Assembly: GCA_030424845.1 (NCBI GenBank)
Contig: JAUHWC010000001.1
Span: 620,001-684,000, forward strand
DNA: 64,000 nt
Direction: 5' to 3'
From: Alphaproteobacteria bacterium
GTDB taxonomy: Bacteria > Pseudomonadota > Alphaproteobacteria > Sphingomonadales > Sphingomonadaceae
The stretch's first letter is position 1. Each line of letters starts with the position of its first letter. Position numbers and translations under genes: made by a program. Shown one piece after another: positions 9,582 to 17,041 of this stretch. A model generated the notes under the pieces. The model made no database searches. It had not been told where the DNA came from and saw nothing but the letters and a program-made list of their open reading frames with translations.

Positions 9582-10793
9582 ATGAAACAACTTACCGCAG
9601 AAGAACGGCAGATCGCAGAGGGGACAGACCAGCAGGCCATGCTGGACAGGACGCTTCGCTGGGCAGCGATCAATTCCGGCACCACCAACATGGCGGGGCT
9701 CGATGCAATGGCGGGCGAACTGGCCGATGCCTTTTCCACCCTGCCGGGAGAGGTCACGCTGGAAAGTCCGGCGCGGGTCACCGCGATCAATCCGGAAGGC
9801 GCGGAGGTGGAAAAGCCGCATGGCCGCCACATGGTCCTTCGCGTGCGCCCGGCTGCCGAACGCCGTTTCCTGCTGACCGGCCACATGGACACGGTGTTCC
9901 CGGCCGACCATCCCTTCCAGCAGTGCACATGGCTGGATGACACGATCGTGAACGGCCCGGGCACCGCTGACATGAAGGGCGGCATTTCGGTCATCCTGGA
10001 AGCTCTCCGCCTGTTCGAATCCACGCCGCAGGCAGCGCACTGCGGCTATGACGTGATGATCAATTCGGACGAGGAGACCGGATCGCTCTCCTCCGCCGCG
10101 CTGACCGACGAGCTGGCGACGGGCAAGTTCGCGGCGCTGACATACGAACCTTCCGCCCTTCCCGATGGCACGCTGGCCCATGCCCGCGGAGGCAGCGGCA
10201 ATTACGCGCTGACCTTCACCGGCCGTTCGGCCCACGCGGGGCGCAACCCGCAGGACGGCCGCAACGCCATTGTCGCCGCCGCCGATTGCGCGGTGCGGCT
10301 CAAGCAGATGCAGCATCGCGACCTGCCCATAAACCCTGCGAAGATTGACGGCGGCGCGGCGAACAACGTGGTGCCTGACCATGCCGTGCTGCGCTTCAAC
10401 ATCCGCCCCAAGACCACCGCTGTAGCAGAGGATTTTTCATCTGATTTGAAGGATTTGCTGCAACTTCTCGAGAAGACGCACGAGGTTGTGATCCATTGCC
10501 ACGGCGGGATCACCCGCCCGCCGAAGCCGGTGGACGCAAAGGCGCAGAAGCTGTTCGACCTCGTGCGCGATACCGGTGCGGCACTGGGCCAGGAGATCGG
10601 CTGGCAATCGACCGGCGGCGTGTGCGATGGCAACAACATTGCCGCAAGGCACGTGCCCGTGGTCGATACGATGGGCGTGCGCGGCGGCTCGATTCACTCT
10701 GCCGATGAATTCATGATAGTCCCCTCGCTCAGCGAACGGGCGGCGCTCAGCGCGGTGCTGCTCTCGCGTCTTGCCAGGGGGGATGTGCTATGA
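9582..10793 (+). CDS. M20-family metallohydrolase of the arginine succinyltransferase operon
   Basis: Two-zinc M20 peptidase/deacylase related to carboxypeptidase G2 and ArgE/DapE. 403 residues, cytoplasmic. Metal-site segments are intact: LLTGHMDTVFP (His, Asp), GTADMKGG (bridging Asp), INSDEETGS (general-base Glu and Glu ligand), and GVRGGSIHSADEF (last His). The dimerisation domain lies between (GRSAHAGRNPQDGRNA). It heads an operon with astA and astB (4-base overlap with astA). AST pathways need an AstE desuccinylase, normally an M14-type enzyme, which is missing here, so this M20 hydrolase is a good candidate to cleave a succinylated intermediate. That role is inference; a general peptidase is the alternative. 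ATG at 9582 chosen over a TTG two codons earlier. Confidence 0.82.
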   Translation: MKQLTAEERQIAEGTDQQAMLDRTLRWAAINSGTTNMAGLDAMAGELADAFSTLPGEVTLESPARVTAINPEGAEVEKPHGRHMVLRVRPAAERRFLLTGHMDTVFPADHPFQQCTWLDDTIVNGPGTADMKGGISVILEALRLFESTPQAAHCGYDVMINSDEETGSLSSAALTDELATGKFAALTYEPSALPDGTLAHARGGSGNYALTFTGRSAHAGRNPQDGRNAIVAAADCAVRLKQMQHRDLPINPAKIDGGAANNVVPDHAVLRFNIRPKTTAVAEDFSSDLKDLLQLLEKTHEVVIHCHGGITRPPKPVDAKAQKLFDLVRDTGAALGQEIGWQSTGGVCDGNNIAARHVPVVDTMGVRGGSIHSADEFMIVPSLSERAALSAVLLSRLARGDVL

Positions 10794-11809
10794 GTTTCGT
10801 GATCCGCGCGGCGACCAGGGATGACCTCCAGCCCCTTTACGAAATGGCCAAGCTGACCGGTGGCGGTTTCACCAACCTGCCGCCTGACCGCAACTCGCTC
10901 AATGCCAAGATCGAACGCGCGGGCCGCAGCTTTGCCCGCGATGGCGAGGACCTCGACCTCACCGAAGAGCTGTTCGTCATGGTCCTCGAGAACACGGAGA
11001 CCGGCGCGGTGCGCGGCACCAGCCAACTGTTCACGCAAGTCGGCCAGAGCTTCCCCTTCTATTCCTATCGCCTGACCACGCTGACCCAGCATTCGACCGA
11101 ACTGGAACGCACCGTCACGGCCGAAATGCTGACGCTGACCAATGACCTTGGCGGGTGCAGCGAGGTGGGCGGGCTGTTCCTCCACCCGAACGAGCGCGCG
11201 GGCGGCCTTGGCATGTTGCTGGCCCGCAGCCGCTACCTGTTCATCGCCGCGCACCGCGAACGCTTTGGCGACCGCATCCTGGCAGAGCTGCGCGGCATCA
11301 TCGATGACAAGGGCGGATCGCCCTTCTGGGATGCCATAGGCGGCAAGTTCTTCGGCATGAGCTTCCAGGAAGCGGACGAGTTCAACGCCGTCCACGGCAA
11401 CCAGTTCATCGCCGACCTGATGCCCAAGCACCCGGTCTACACCGCGCTGTTGAGCGAGGAAGCGCGCCGCGTGATCGGCCTGCCCCACCCCAACGGCCGC
11501 GCCGCCATGCGCATGCTGGAGAACGAGAACTTCTCCTACGAAGGCTATGTCGACATCTTCGATGGTGGCCCGACGATGCTCGCGCGGACGGACAATGTCG
11601 CCAGCATCAAGCACGCAGTCCATCTCCCGGTTGTCGATACCGCCCTCGAGAAAGGCGAGAAGGCGCTGATCGCATCCGGCCGCCTCGCCGATTTCCGCTG
11701 TTGCTACGGTGCGCGCGAATTGCGCGAGGGCGGCATGGCGATTGACAGCAGCGCTGCGGATCTCCTTGGCGTGAGCGAGGGCGACATGGTCTGGAGCATC
11801 GCAAGGTGA
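10790..11809 (+). CDS. astA: Arginine N-succinyltransferase
   Basis: First step of the AST route of arginine breakdown: succinyl-CoA plus L-arginine gives N2-succinylarginine. 339 residues, full family length. The opening VIRAATRDDLQPLYEMAKL and later GGLFLHPNERAGGLGMLLARSRYLF are the GNAT-like acyl-CoA fold of AstA; the family block DDKGGSPFWDAIGGKFFGMSF and the C-terminal RCCYG...LGVSEGDMVWSIAR are also present. The ATG overlaps the M20 stop, and its own stop overlaps the GTG of astB, so the three are translationally coupled. Confidence 0.94.
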   Translation: MSFVIRAATRDDLQPLYEMAKLTGGGFTNLPPDRNSLNAKIERAGRSFARDGEDLDLTEELFVMVLENTETGAVRGTSQLFTQVGQSFPFYSYRLTTLTQHSTELERTVTAEMLTLTNDLGGCSEVGGLFLHPNERAGGLGMLLARSRYLFIAAHRERFGDRILAELRGIIDDKGGSPFWDAIGGKFFGMSFQEADEFNAVHGNQFIADLMPKHPVYTALLSEEARRVIGLPHPNGRAAMRMLENENFSYEGYVDIFDGGPTMLARTDNVASIKHAVHLPVVDTALEKGEKALIASGRLADFRCCYGARELREGGMAIDSSAADLLGVSEGDMVWSIAR

Positions 11810-13056
11810 CACTGGTAGAAATCAATTTCGACGGGGTTGTTGGCCCCAGCCACAATTACGCCGGCCTCAGCCTGGGCAACCTTGCCGCAACGAAGAATGC
11901 GGGCGACACCTCATATCCGCGCGCCGCCGCATTGCAGGGCCTTGCCAAGATGCGCGGCAACATGGGCGCAGGGCTGGCGCAGGGTTTCCTGCTGCCCCTG
12001 CCGCGCCCTGAAGTGAAATGGCTGGAAGCGCTCGCCGCCGATGCCACCACCAACCCCGCTCTGGTGGCAGGCGCCTGGTCGGCCTCGTCCATGTGGACGG
12101 CCAATGCCGCCACTGTCAGCCCCGCGCCCGATACGGCGGATGGCAGGTGCCACCTCACGGTGGCAAACCTCGTCACCATGCCGCACCGCAGCCACGAATG
12201 GCCCGACACGCTGGCCCAGCTGCGCCTTGCCTTCGGCGATACGCAGCATTTTGCCGTGCACGGTCCGGTGCCGCCCTGTTTCGGAGACGAGGGCGCTGCC
12301 AACCACATGCGCTTTGCGCCCAGCCATGGCGAGCCGGGGCTGGAAGTGTTCGTCTATGGCAAGGGCGGCGGCCCCTTCCCCGCCCGCCAGCACGAAGAAG
12401 CCGGGCGCATCGTGGCACGCCGCCACGGGCTTGATCCGGCCCGCGTGCTGATGGTGGAACAGAACCCCGATGCCATCGCTGCCGGTGCCTTCCACAATGA
12501 CGTGGTGGCCGTGGCCAATGAAGGCGTGCTGTTCACGCACGAACTTGCCTTTGCCGACCCGGCCGGCACCTATGACGCGATCCGCGCCAAGTGCCCCGGC
12601 GTGGAGGTGGTGGAAGTGCCTGCCGCATCTGTCAGCCTTGCAGAGGCGATCCGTTCCTACCTCTTCAATGCGCAATTGCTCACGCCGCCTTCGGGCGAAA
12701 TGACACTGGTCGTCCCCAGCGAATGCCGGGACAGCACGCCGGTGTGGAACTGGTTGCAGCAGATGCTCGCCAGCAACGGCCCCATCCGCCATGTGAAGGT
12801 CGTCGATGTGCGTCAGTCCATGGCCAATGGTGGCGGCCCTGCCTGCCTGCGCCTGCGCGTGGTGGCGGATCCCGCAACGGTGGACCCGCGCTTCATGCTG
12901 GATGATGCCAAGGCCGATGCGATGGAAGCGGTGGTGGGCACCTTCTGGCCCGAGCAGATCGACACGGTCGATGTCGGCAAGGAAAGCCTCGCCAACAGCG
13001 TGCGCACCGCCCGCGGCAAGTTGCTGGACCTGCTGGGCCTCGGCGAACTTTCCTGA
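11806..13056 (+). CDS. astB: N-succinylarginine dihydrolase
   Basis: Second AST step: hydrolyses N2-succinylarginine to N2-succinylornithine, two ammonia and CO2. 416 residues, guanidine-modifying-enzyme fold. It starts EINFDGVVGPSHNYAGLSLG, a near-invariant AstB opening that carries substrate contacts, and has SASSMWTANAATVSP, GDEGAANHMRF, QNPDAIAAGAFHNDVVAV with its catalytic His, and MANGGGPACLRLRV (catalytic Cys). The GTG start at 11806 overlaps the astA stop (GTGA). No astC or astD lies in the window, so the pathway must be completed elsewhere. Confidence 0.95.
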   Translation: MTLVEINFDGVVGPSHNYAGLSLGNLAATKNAGDTSYPRAAALQGLAKMRGNMGAGLAQGFLLPLPRPEVKWLEALAADATTNPALVAGAWSASSMWTANAATVSPAPDTADGRCHLTVANLVTMPHRSHEWPDTLAQLRLAFGDTQHFAVHGPVPPCFGDEGAANHMRFAPSHGEPGLEVFVYGKGGGPFPARQHEEAGRIVARRHGLDPARVLMVEQNPDAIAAGAFHNDVVAVANEGVLFTHELAFADPAGTYDAIRAKCPGVEVVEVPAASVSLAEAIRSYLFNAQLLTPPSGEMTLVVPSECRDSTPVWNWLQQMLASNGPIRHVKVVDVRQSMANGGGPACLRLRVVADPATVDPRFMLDDAKADAMEAVVGTFWPEQIDTVDVGKESLANSVRTARGKLLDLLGLGELS

Positions 13057-13147
13057 AGCAGCCTTTGGTTTTTGCCGATACCATCTGGTGTCGGAATGCC
13101 TTACACTCCCCGATCGGTTAACCATCGAATCCCGCAGCCACGCGTGT

Positions 13148-13164
13148 CTGGCACAGGCTTTGCA
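13148..13164 (+). promoter_or_regulatory. Candidate sigma-54 (-24/-12) promoter
   Basis: CTGGCACAGGCTTTGCA matches the RpoN consensus YTGGCAC-N5-TTGCW, with the invariant GG (13150-13151) and GC (13162-13163) exactly 12 bases apart. Transcription would begin near 13175, 20 bases before the small membrane-protein gene. Whether this organism has rpoN cannot be seen here. Confidence 0.55.
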
Positions 13165-13195
13165 CTTGGTGTTGTTAAGAAAATCAGGGGTTGTG

Positions 13196-13453
13196 ATGCT
13201 GCGCAAGATTTCCAGGTTGTTCGTCATCAAGACACGGGGCGAAGCCTTCCTGATCATCTATGCCCTCGCCCTTGGTGCAACCACCCGCGGCGCATCCTAC
13301 CTGGAGGAATATCCCGGCACCGGCGGCTGGCTGCTGTTCCTCGCCTGCACCGACGCAGTGTTCCTGGCTGGCGCAAAGATCCTCGACTGCCTGAAGTATG
13401 AGCGCGCGGCGAAAGAGGCGCAATCGGTTAAAGCGGAGGTTCAGCCCAATTGA
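13196..13453 (+). CDS. Small two-helix membrane protein
   Basis: 85 residues, not recognised. Residues 15-34 (AFLIIYALALGATTRGASYL) and about 43-62 (GWLLFLACTDAVFLAGAKIL) are hydrophobic and should span the inner membrane, joined by a short EEYPGTG loop; the tail is charged (KYERAAKEAQSVKAEVQPN). AGGGG lies 6 bases before the ATG at 13196; a GTG directly before it is the alternative start. Downstream of the candidate sigma-54 promoter. Its stop overlaps a TTG start of the HIRAN gene, but the two genes differ in base composition, so they may not share a history. Confidence 0.7.
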   Translation: MLRKISRLFVIKTRGEAFLIIYALALGATTRGASYLEEYPGTGGWLLFLACTDAVFLAGAKILDCLKYERAAKEAQSVKAEVQPN

Positions 13454-13944
13454 AGGCGCCAACCCGCAAGAAGATTTGGTATGTCGCTGGGGAATCGCGC
13501 AGATCAGCGACAGGACAACCTCGCCAGTTGATTTTGCATGCCGCTGAACCAGGCGATCCGGTCACGCTCCTAAGGGAGCCAAAGAATCCGCACGACACAA
13601 ACGCGATCTTAGTCAAAATTGCCAGTCATGATATTGGCTACATAACGCGTCCAGATGCTGAAATCCTAGCACCGCTAATCGATGCAGGGACTCCCTTTGA
13701 TGCGGCGATTCATGAAATTAGAGGAGGGGTAAGAGATGCTCCCTCCGTCGGTGTAAGGGTTTCGGTTATTTGGGCTGGTCAGAAACCGCTGCCCTCAAAA
13801 CCTCCTGACGACGAGCAGGAAGAGTTTAGAGAAAGAGCTATCCTGAAGGCTAAGCATGGGAAAGCTGGCTCGGGCTGCCTCGGTATATGCGCGTTAATTG
13901 CCATTGCTCCCGCGCTCGCAGTGGCGGCGATTTCTTTTGCATGA
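13450..13944 (+). CDS. HIRAN-domain protein with C-terminal membrane helix
   Basis: 164 residues from a TTG start overlapping the previous stop (TTGA). Residues 8-100 fit a HIRAN domain: a beta-strand start, EPGDPVTLLREPKNPHDTNA, then ILVKIASHDIGYITRPDAEI and LAPLIDAG. HIRAN domains bind DNA, in helicases the 3' end of single strands; standalone bacterial copies have no settled role. The last 20 residues (CLGICALIAIAPALAVAAIS) form a probable membrane helix, odd for a DNA binder. The codon use is visibly AT-richer than in all neighbours (many AAA, TTA, ATT and AGA codons), and the gene sits right at the 3' end of ssrA, a classic integration site, so recent arrival by transfer is likely (inference). 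Confidence 0.72.
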   Translation: MKAPTRKKIWYVAGESRRSATGQPRQLILHAAEPGDPVTLLREPKNPHDTNAILVKIASHDIGYITRPDAEILAPLIDAGTPFDAAIHEIRGGVRDAPSVGVRVSVIWAGQKPLPSKPPDDEQEEFRERAILKAKHGKAGSGCLGICALIAIAPALAVAAISFA

Positions 13945-13949
13945 AGAAG

Positions 13950-14295
13950 GTGGAGGGATTCTGTTGCTACGTTCCCTCCGGACGCCCGGAATCCGCTTCT
14001 GTTGCCCGGTGGGTCCAACCGCGCTTAGCTTTGTAACTTCAGTCCGTCAGGACCTAGAATTACGCTGCAACTGCGAGTGCTTCGTTATCGTTGGCACTTA
14101 TAGGTTTTGAACAGTTTTACGGGGTACTCAGCCCGGGCGAAAACAGTGCCTTTCAACACACGTCGATCCTGGTTCGGCCCCGTCATAACCCGCTGGTTTC
14201 CCAGCGATTTGTGGTGGAGCCGCCGGGTACTGCCCCCGGGTCCGCTGTGCCTATTGCACACCGCAATTTATCGCCATAGCCGGCCGAAACCGGCA
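13950..14295 (-). ncRNA. ssrA: Circularly permuted two-piece tmRNA
   Basis: Rescues stalled ribosomes by trans-translation. The minus strand shows the permuted alphaproteobacterial order. The acceptor piece comes first and ends in an encoded CCA at 14214-14212. A 30-base intervening segment (14211-14182) with a CGCTGG-GAAA-CCAGCG hairpin follows, then the coding piece from 14181. GGGGCCG (14181-14175) pairs perfectly (one G-U) with CGGCTCC (14222-14216) as the acceptor stem. The tag reading frame at 14095-14060 encodes ANDNEALAVAA and ends in TAA. A stem GGAGGGA/TCCCTCC (13979-13952) marks the 3' end. A promoter-like TTCACA-16-TATATG (14328-14301) sits upstream. Outer ends are approximate. 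Confidence 0.95.
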
Positions 14296-14384
14296 GGCTC
14301 CATATAGCGATCCCTCGCTTAATGTGAAGTGTATGGGATTCTTGCTCGGTGCGCGCAGGTCATCCGTCCTGCGCTAGCGGTTCC

Positions 14385-14450
14385 GGCCCGCTCCCCCTCC
14401 CGGCCACCCAACAGGATAATGCCATGGGTGGCCGGGAGGGGGAGCGGGCC
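14385..14450. repeat. Perfect 26-base inverted repeat (long hairpin)
   Basis: Left arm 14385-14410 and right arm 14425-14450 are exact reverse complements, 26 of 26, around a 14-base loop (14411-14424). The arms are GC-rich (GGCCCGCTCC... / ...GGAGCGGGCC). There is no T-run on either side, so it is not a standard intrinsic terminator. It lies between mscL (3' side) and the ssrA promoter. No second copy in the window. Confidence 0.9.
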
Positions 14451-14459
14451 AGTGCCGCA

Positions 14460-14483
14460 GGTGAGGCGCGGATGCGCCTCACC
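14460..14483 (-). terminator. Hairpin after mscL, possible terminator
   Basis: GGTGAGGCGC (14460-14469), loop GGAT, GCGCCTCACC (14474-14483): a 10-bp perfect stem starting 16 bases beyond the mscL stop on the minus strand. It lacks a T-run but is followed at once by the 26-base hairpin, so together they may stop or stabilise the mscL transcript. Confidence 0.5.
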
Positions 14484-14499
14484 ATTCAACAAATCAGGC

Positions 14500-14928
14500 T
14501 CACTTCTTCAGCGCATCCCTGATTTCGGTCAGCAGGTCGATCTCGCTCGGGCCTGCGGGCGCTTCTTCCTTGGCTTCCTCTTCCTTCTCGAAGCGTTCCT
14601 GCACCTTCTTGGCATAGCGCACGAGCATGAAGATCACGAAGGCCAGGATCACGAAGTTGATCACGGTGGAGATGAACGAGCCCCAGGCCAGCACGTTGGC
14701 ACCCGCTTCGCGAGCGGCCTCGAGCGACATGCCGGCTTCGACTTCACCCGAAAGAACGATGTACTTGTCCGAGAAATCGACATCCCCGAAGATCGCGCCC
14801 ACGATCGGCATGATCAGGTCCGCCGTCATCGAGGCGACGATTGTCCCGAAAGCCCCGGCGATGATCACCGCCACGGCCAGTTCCATGACATTGCCCTTGG
14901 CAATGAATTCCTTGAATTCGTTCAGCAT
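14500..14928 (-). CDS. mscL: Large-conductance mechanosensitive channel
   Basis: Homopentameric inner-membrane channel that opens under high membrane tension to vent solutes on hypo-osmotic shock. 142 residues. The N-terminal amphipathic helix and first membrane helix (MLNEFKEFIAKGNVMELAVA then VIIAGAFGTIVASMTADLIM) match the family closely. The second membrane helix is TVINFVILAFVIFMLVRYAKK and the C-terminal bundle is charged (KEEEAKEEAP...EIDLLTEIRDALKK). The ATG at 14928 has AAGGAGG 8 bases upstream. A second mscL follows upstream on the same strand with a longer periplasmic loop and distinct C-terminus. Confidence 0.95.
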   Translation of the reverse strand: MLNEFKEFIAKGNVMELAVAVIIAGAFGTIVASMTADLIMPIVGAIFGDVDFSDKYIVLSGEVEAGMSLEAAREAGANVLAWGSFISTVINFVILAFVIFMLVRYAKKVQERFEKEEEAKEEAPAGPSEIDLLTEIRDALKK

Positions 14929-14997
14929 CTGCAACCCCTCCTTGCGTTCAGATGCGCGAATGTCTGCCACCGCGCGTGGTAAACGGCAAGTTGCCCT

Positions 14998-15483
14998 TTA
15001 GGCCGCCTGCTTGGGCGCGGGCGGCGCGGCCTTGCGCATTTCCGCCAGGATCTCGCGCAGGACGTCGAGCTGCGGGTCGGTCGGGATCTCTGCCGAGGCC
15101 GAGCTGTCGGGGGCTTCCTTCACCTTCTCCTGCATCTCGTCCAGCACGCGGTTGACGGTGCGCAGCAGCAGGAACAGCGCGATGGCGATGATGAAGAAAT
15201 CGACCGTCTGCGTCAGGAAATCACCATAGCCGATCATCGGCACGCCCGCTTCCTTGAGCTGCGCGTAATTGTTGGCGCTGCCGGTGTAATCTTCCGGAAT
15301 CTTGCCCAGCCGGATGAACCAGTTGGAAAAATCCACATCGCCGAAAATCCAGCCGATCACAGGCATGATGATGCTCTCGTTGAGCGATGTGACGATGCGC
15401 CCGAAGGCCGCGCCGATGATCACGCCGATGGCGAGATCGAGCACATTGCCGCGCGCGATGAATTTCTTGAACTCGTTGACCAT
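14998..15483 (-). CDS. mscL: Second mechanosensitive channel paralog (MscL)
   Basis: 161 residues, paralogous to the neighbour at 14500. It starts MVNEFKKFIARGNVLDLAIG and continues VIIGAAFGRIVTSLNESIIM, so the pore helix is conserved, then a longer loop (FIRLGKIPEDYTGSANNYAQ), second helix TVDFFIIAIALFLLLRTVNR and an Ala/Pro-rich C-terminus. AGGAGA stands 6 bases before the ATG at 15483. It lies 69 bases upstream of the other copy on the same strand, so they could be one transcript. Two adjacent mscL genes are unusual; the different loops and tails suggest different gating thresholds, which is inference. Confidence 0.92.
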   Translation of the reverse strand: MVNEFKKFIARGNVLDLAIGVIIGAAFGRIVTSLNESIIMPVIGWIFGDVDFSNWFIRLGKIPEDYTGSANNYAQLKEAGVPMIGYGDFLTQTVDFFIIAIALFLLLRTVNRVLDEMQEKVKEAPDSSASAEIPTDPQLDVLREILAEMRKAAPPAPKQAA

Positions 15484-15555
15484 GCCATTCTCCTGTCCTG
15501 TGCCGCCGGCACTTGCGACCGTGTCAGCCCAACGCATAGCAGGCAGCGGGTTTCC

Positions 15556-15583
15556 TTGAACTCGCAAATCCGTGTGCTATATA
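15556..15583 (+). promoter_or_regulatory. Sigma-70-type promoter before lemA
   Basis: TTGAAC (15556-15561), a 16-base spacer and TATATA (15578-15583), in an AT-rich patch 41 bases before the lemA start. Confidence 0.5.
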
Positions 15584-15623
15584 AACAATACACCTGAATT
15601 TTCCGGGATTCTTTGGAAGGATC

Positions 15624-16232
15624 ATGCACATGTTCACGCGTCTGGCCCGATGGGCCACCCTCGCCATCAGCAGCCTTGCCCTTGCCAGCTGCGGCATCAA
15701 TTCGGTTCCCGCTGCGGAAGAAAACGCCAAGGCCAAGTGGGCTGACGTGGAAGCGCAGTTCCAGCGCCGTTCCAACCTCATCCCCAACCTTGCCGAAGTG
15801 GCGCAGGCCGCATCCGAGAACGAACGCGCCATCTTGAATGACGTGATGGAAGCGCGCGCCAAGGCGACCTCGGTCAACATCTCGGCAGACCAGCTCAACG
15901 ATCCGGCCGCGATGGAGCAGTTCGCTGCCGCACAGGGCCAGCTGGGACAGGGCATCGGCCGCCTGCTGGCGAGCTTCGAAGCCTATCCTGACATCAAGTC
16001 CAACGAGAACTTCCTCACCCTGCAAAGCCAGCTGGAAGGCACCGAAAACCGCATCGCCGTCGCCATTCGCGACTACAACGAGGCAGTGCGCCAGTATAAC
16101 ACCACCATCCGCACCTTCCCCGATACGATCGGCGCGAACATCATCCACGGCGCGGAACCCATGGAGCCCTACCAGGCTGCCACCGAGGGCGCGGAAGTCG
16201 CCCCGCAGCTTGACCTCTCGCCTGCCGATTGA
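15624..16232 (+). CDS. lemA: LemA-family lipoprotein
   Basis: 202 residues. A signal with lipobox LALASC near residue 23 predicts a lipid anchor. The body is the long-helix LemA fold: NAKAKWADVEAQFQRRSNLI followed by PNLAEVAQAASENERAIL, then AAQGQLGQGIGRLLASFEAY and PDIKSNENFLTLQSQLEGTE, ending NRIAVAIRDYNEAVRQYN. LemA proteins have no agreed biochemical role but are regularly encoded next to TPM-domain proteins, as here. GGAAGGA precedes the ATG. First gene of a three-gene unit with two TPM proteins; the next gene begins 5 bases after its stop. Confidence 0.92.
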   Translation: MHMFTRLARWATLAISSLALASCGINSVPAAEENAKAKWADVEAQFQRRSNLIPNLAEVAQAASENERAILNDVMEARAKATSVNISADQLNDPAAMEQFAAAQGQLGQGIGRLLASFEAYPDIKSNENFLTLQSQLEGTENRIAVAIRDYNEAVRQYNTTIRTFPDTIGANIIHGAEPMEPYQAATEGAEVAPQLDLSPAD

Positions 16233-16237
16233 ACGGC

Positions 16238-17038
16238 ATGCGCAAATTCGCCTGCATGATGGCCCTGCTGGCGGCGCTCCTCGCGCTGCCGGCGGCGGCG
16301 CAGGACTTTCCCGCCCTTACCGGGCGGGTGGTCGACAATGCCGACATCATCCCTGCCGACATCGAAGCGCAGCTGACGCAGCAGCTGGAGGCGCTGGAGA
16401 CGCAATCGCAGCGCCAGCTGGTGGTTGCCACCGTGCCGGACCTGCAGGGATACGATATTGCCGACTATGGCTACCGGCTCGGCCGCGAATGGGGCATCGG
16501 CGATGCGGAGCGCAACGATGGCGCGCTGCTGCTGGTCGCGCCCAACGAGAAAAAGGTGCGGATCGAGGTGGGTTACGGGCTGGAAGGCATCATGACCGAT
16601 GCCCTGTCCTCGATCATCATCCAGCGCCAGATCCTGCCGCAGTTCCGCGATGGCAACATGCCGGGCGGCATTATGGCGGGCACGCAGGCGATCATCCAGC
16701 AGTTGCAGCTGCCCGAGGACGAAGCACGCCTTGTGGCGCAGGAAGCAAGCCAGGCCCGCGAAAGTGACGGCGGCTTTCCCATCGGATCGCTGATCTGGTT
16801 CGGCTTCGTGTTCTTCTTCTTCATCCTGCCCGTGTTGCGAGGCCGTGGCCACAGCCGCCGTTACGGAGCCGGCAGCGTGGTCGGCGACATCATCCTGTGG
16901 GAAGCCGGCAAGGCCATTGCCCGCGGCGCCTCGGGTGGCGGCGGCTGGAGCGGCGGCGGTGGCGGCTGGAGCGGCGGCGGCGGCTTCTCCGGTGGCGGCG
17001 GATCGTTTGGTGGCGGCGGCGCCTCGGGGGGCTGGTAA
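16238..17038 (+). CDS. TPM-domain exported protein with glycine-rich tail
   Basis: 266 residues. The signal peptide ends at about LPAAAQ. Residues 25-150 are a TPM domain (ALTGRVVDNADIIPADIEAQ, VATVPDLQGYDIADYGYRLG, REWGIGDAERNDGALLLVAP, VRIEVGYGLEGIMTDALSS), a fold found in Psb32 and YgcG and linked to phosphatase activity in a few cases. A membrane helix (SLIWFGFVFFFFILPVL, about residue 190) follows. The tail is low-complexity: repeated GGGGWSGGGG/FSGGGG blocks ending ASGGW. I start at the ATG at 16238; a TTG overlapping the lemA stop (16229) is possible. Operon with lemA and the next TPM gene (3 bases apart). Confidence 0.88.
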   Translation: MRKFACMMALLAALLALPAAAQDFPALTGRVVDNADIIPADIEAQLTQQLEALETQSQRQLVVATVPDLQGYDIADYGYRLGREWGIGDAERNDGALLLVAPNEKKVRIEVGYGLEGIMTDALSSIIIQRQILPQFRDGNMPGGIMAGTQAIIQQLQLPEDEARLVAQEASQARESDGGFPIGSLIWFGFVFFFFILPVLRGRGHSRRYGAGSVVGDIILWEAGKAIARGASGGGGWSGGGGGWSGGGGFSGGGGSFGGGGASGGW

Positions 17039-17041
17039 GCA

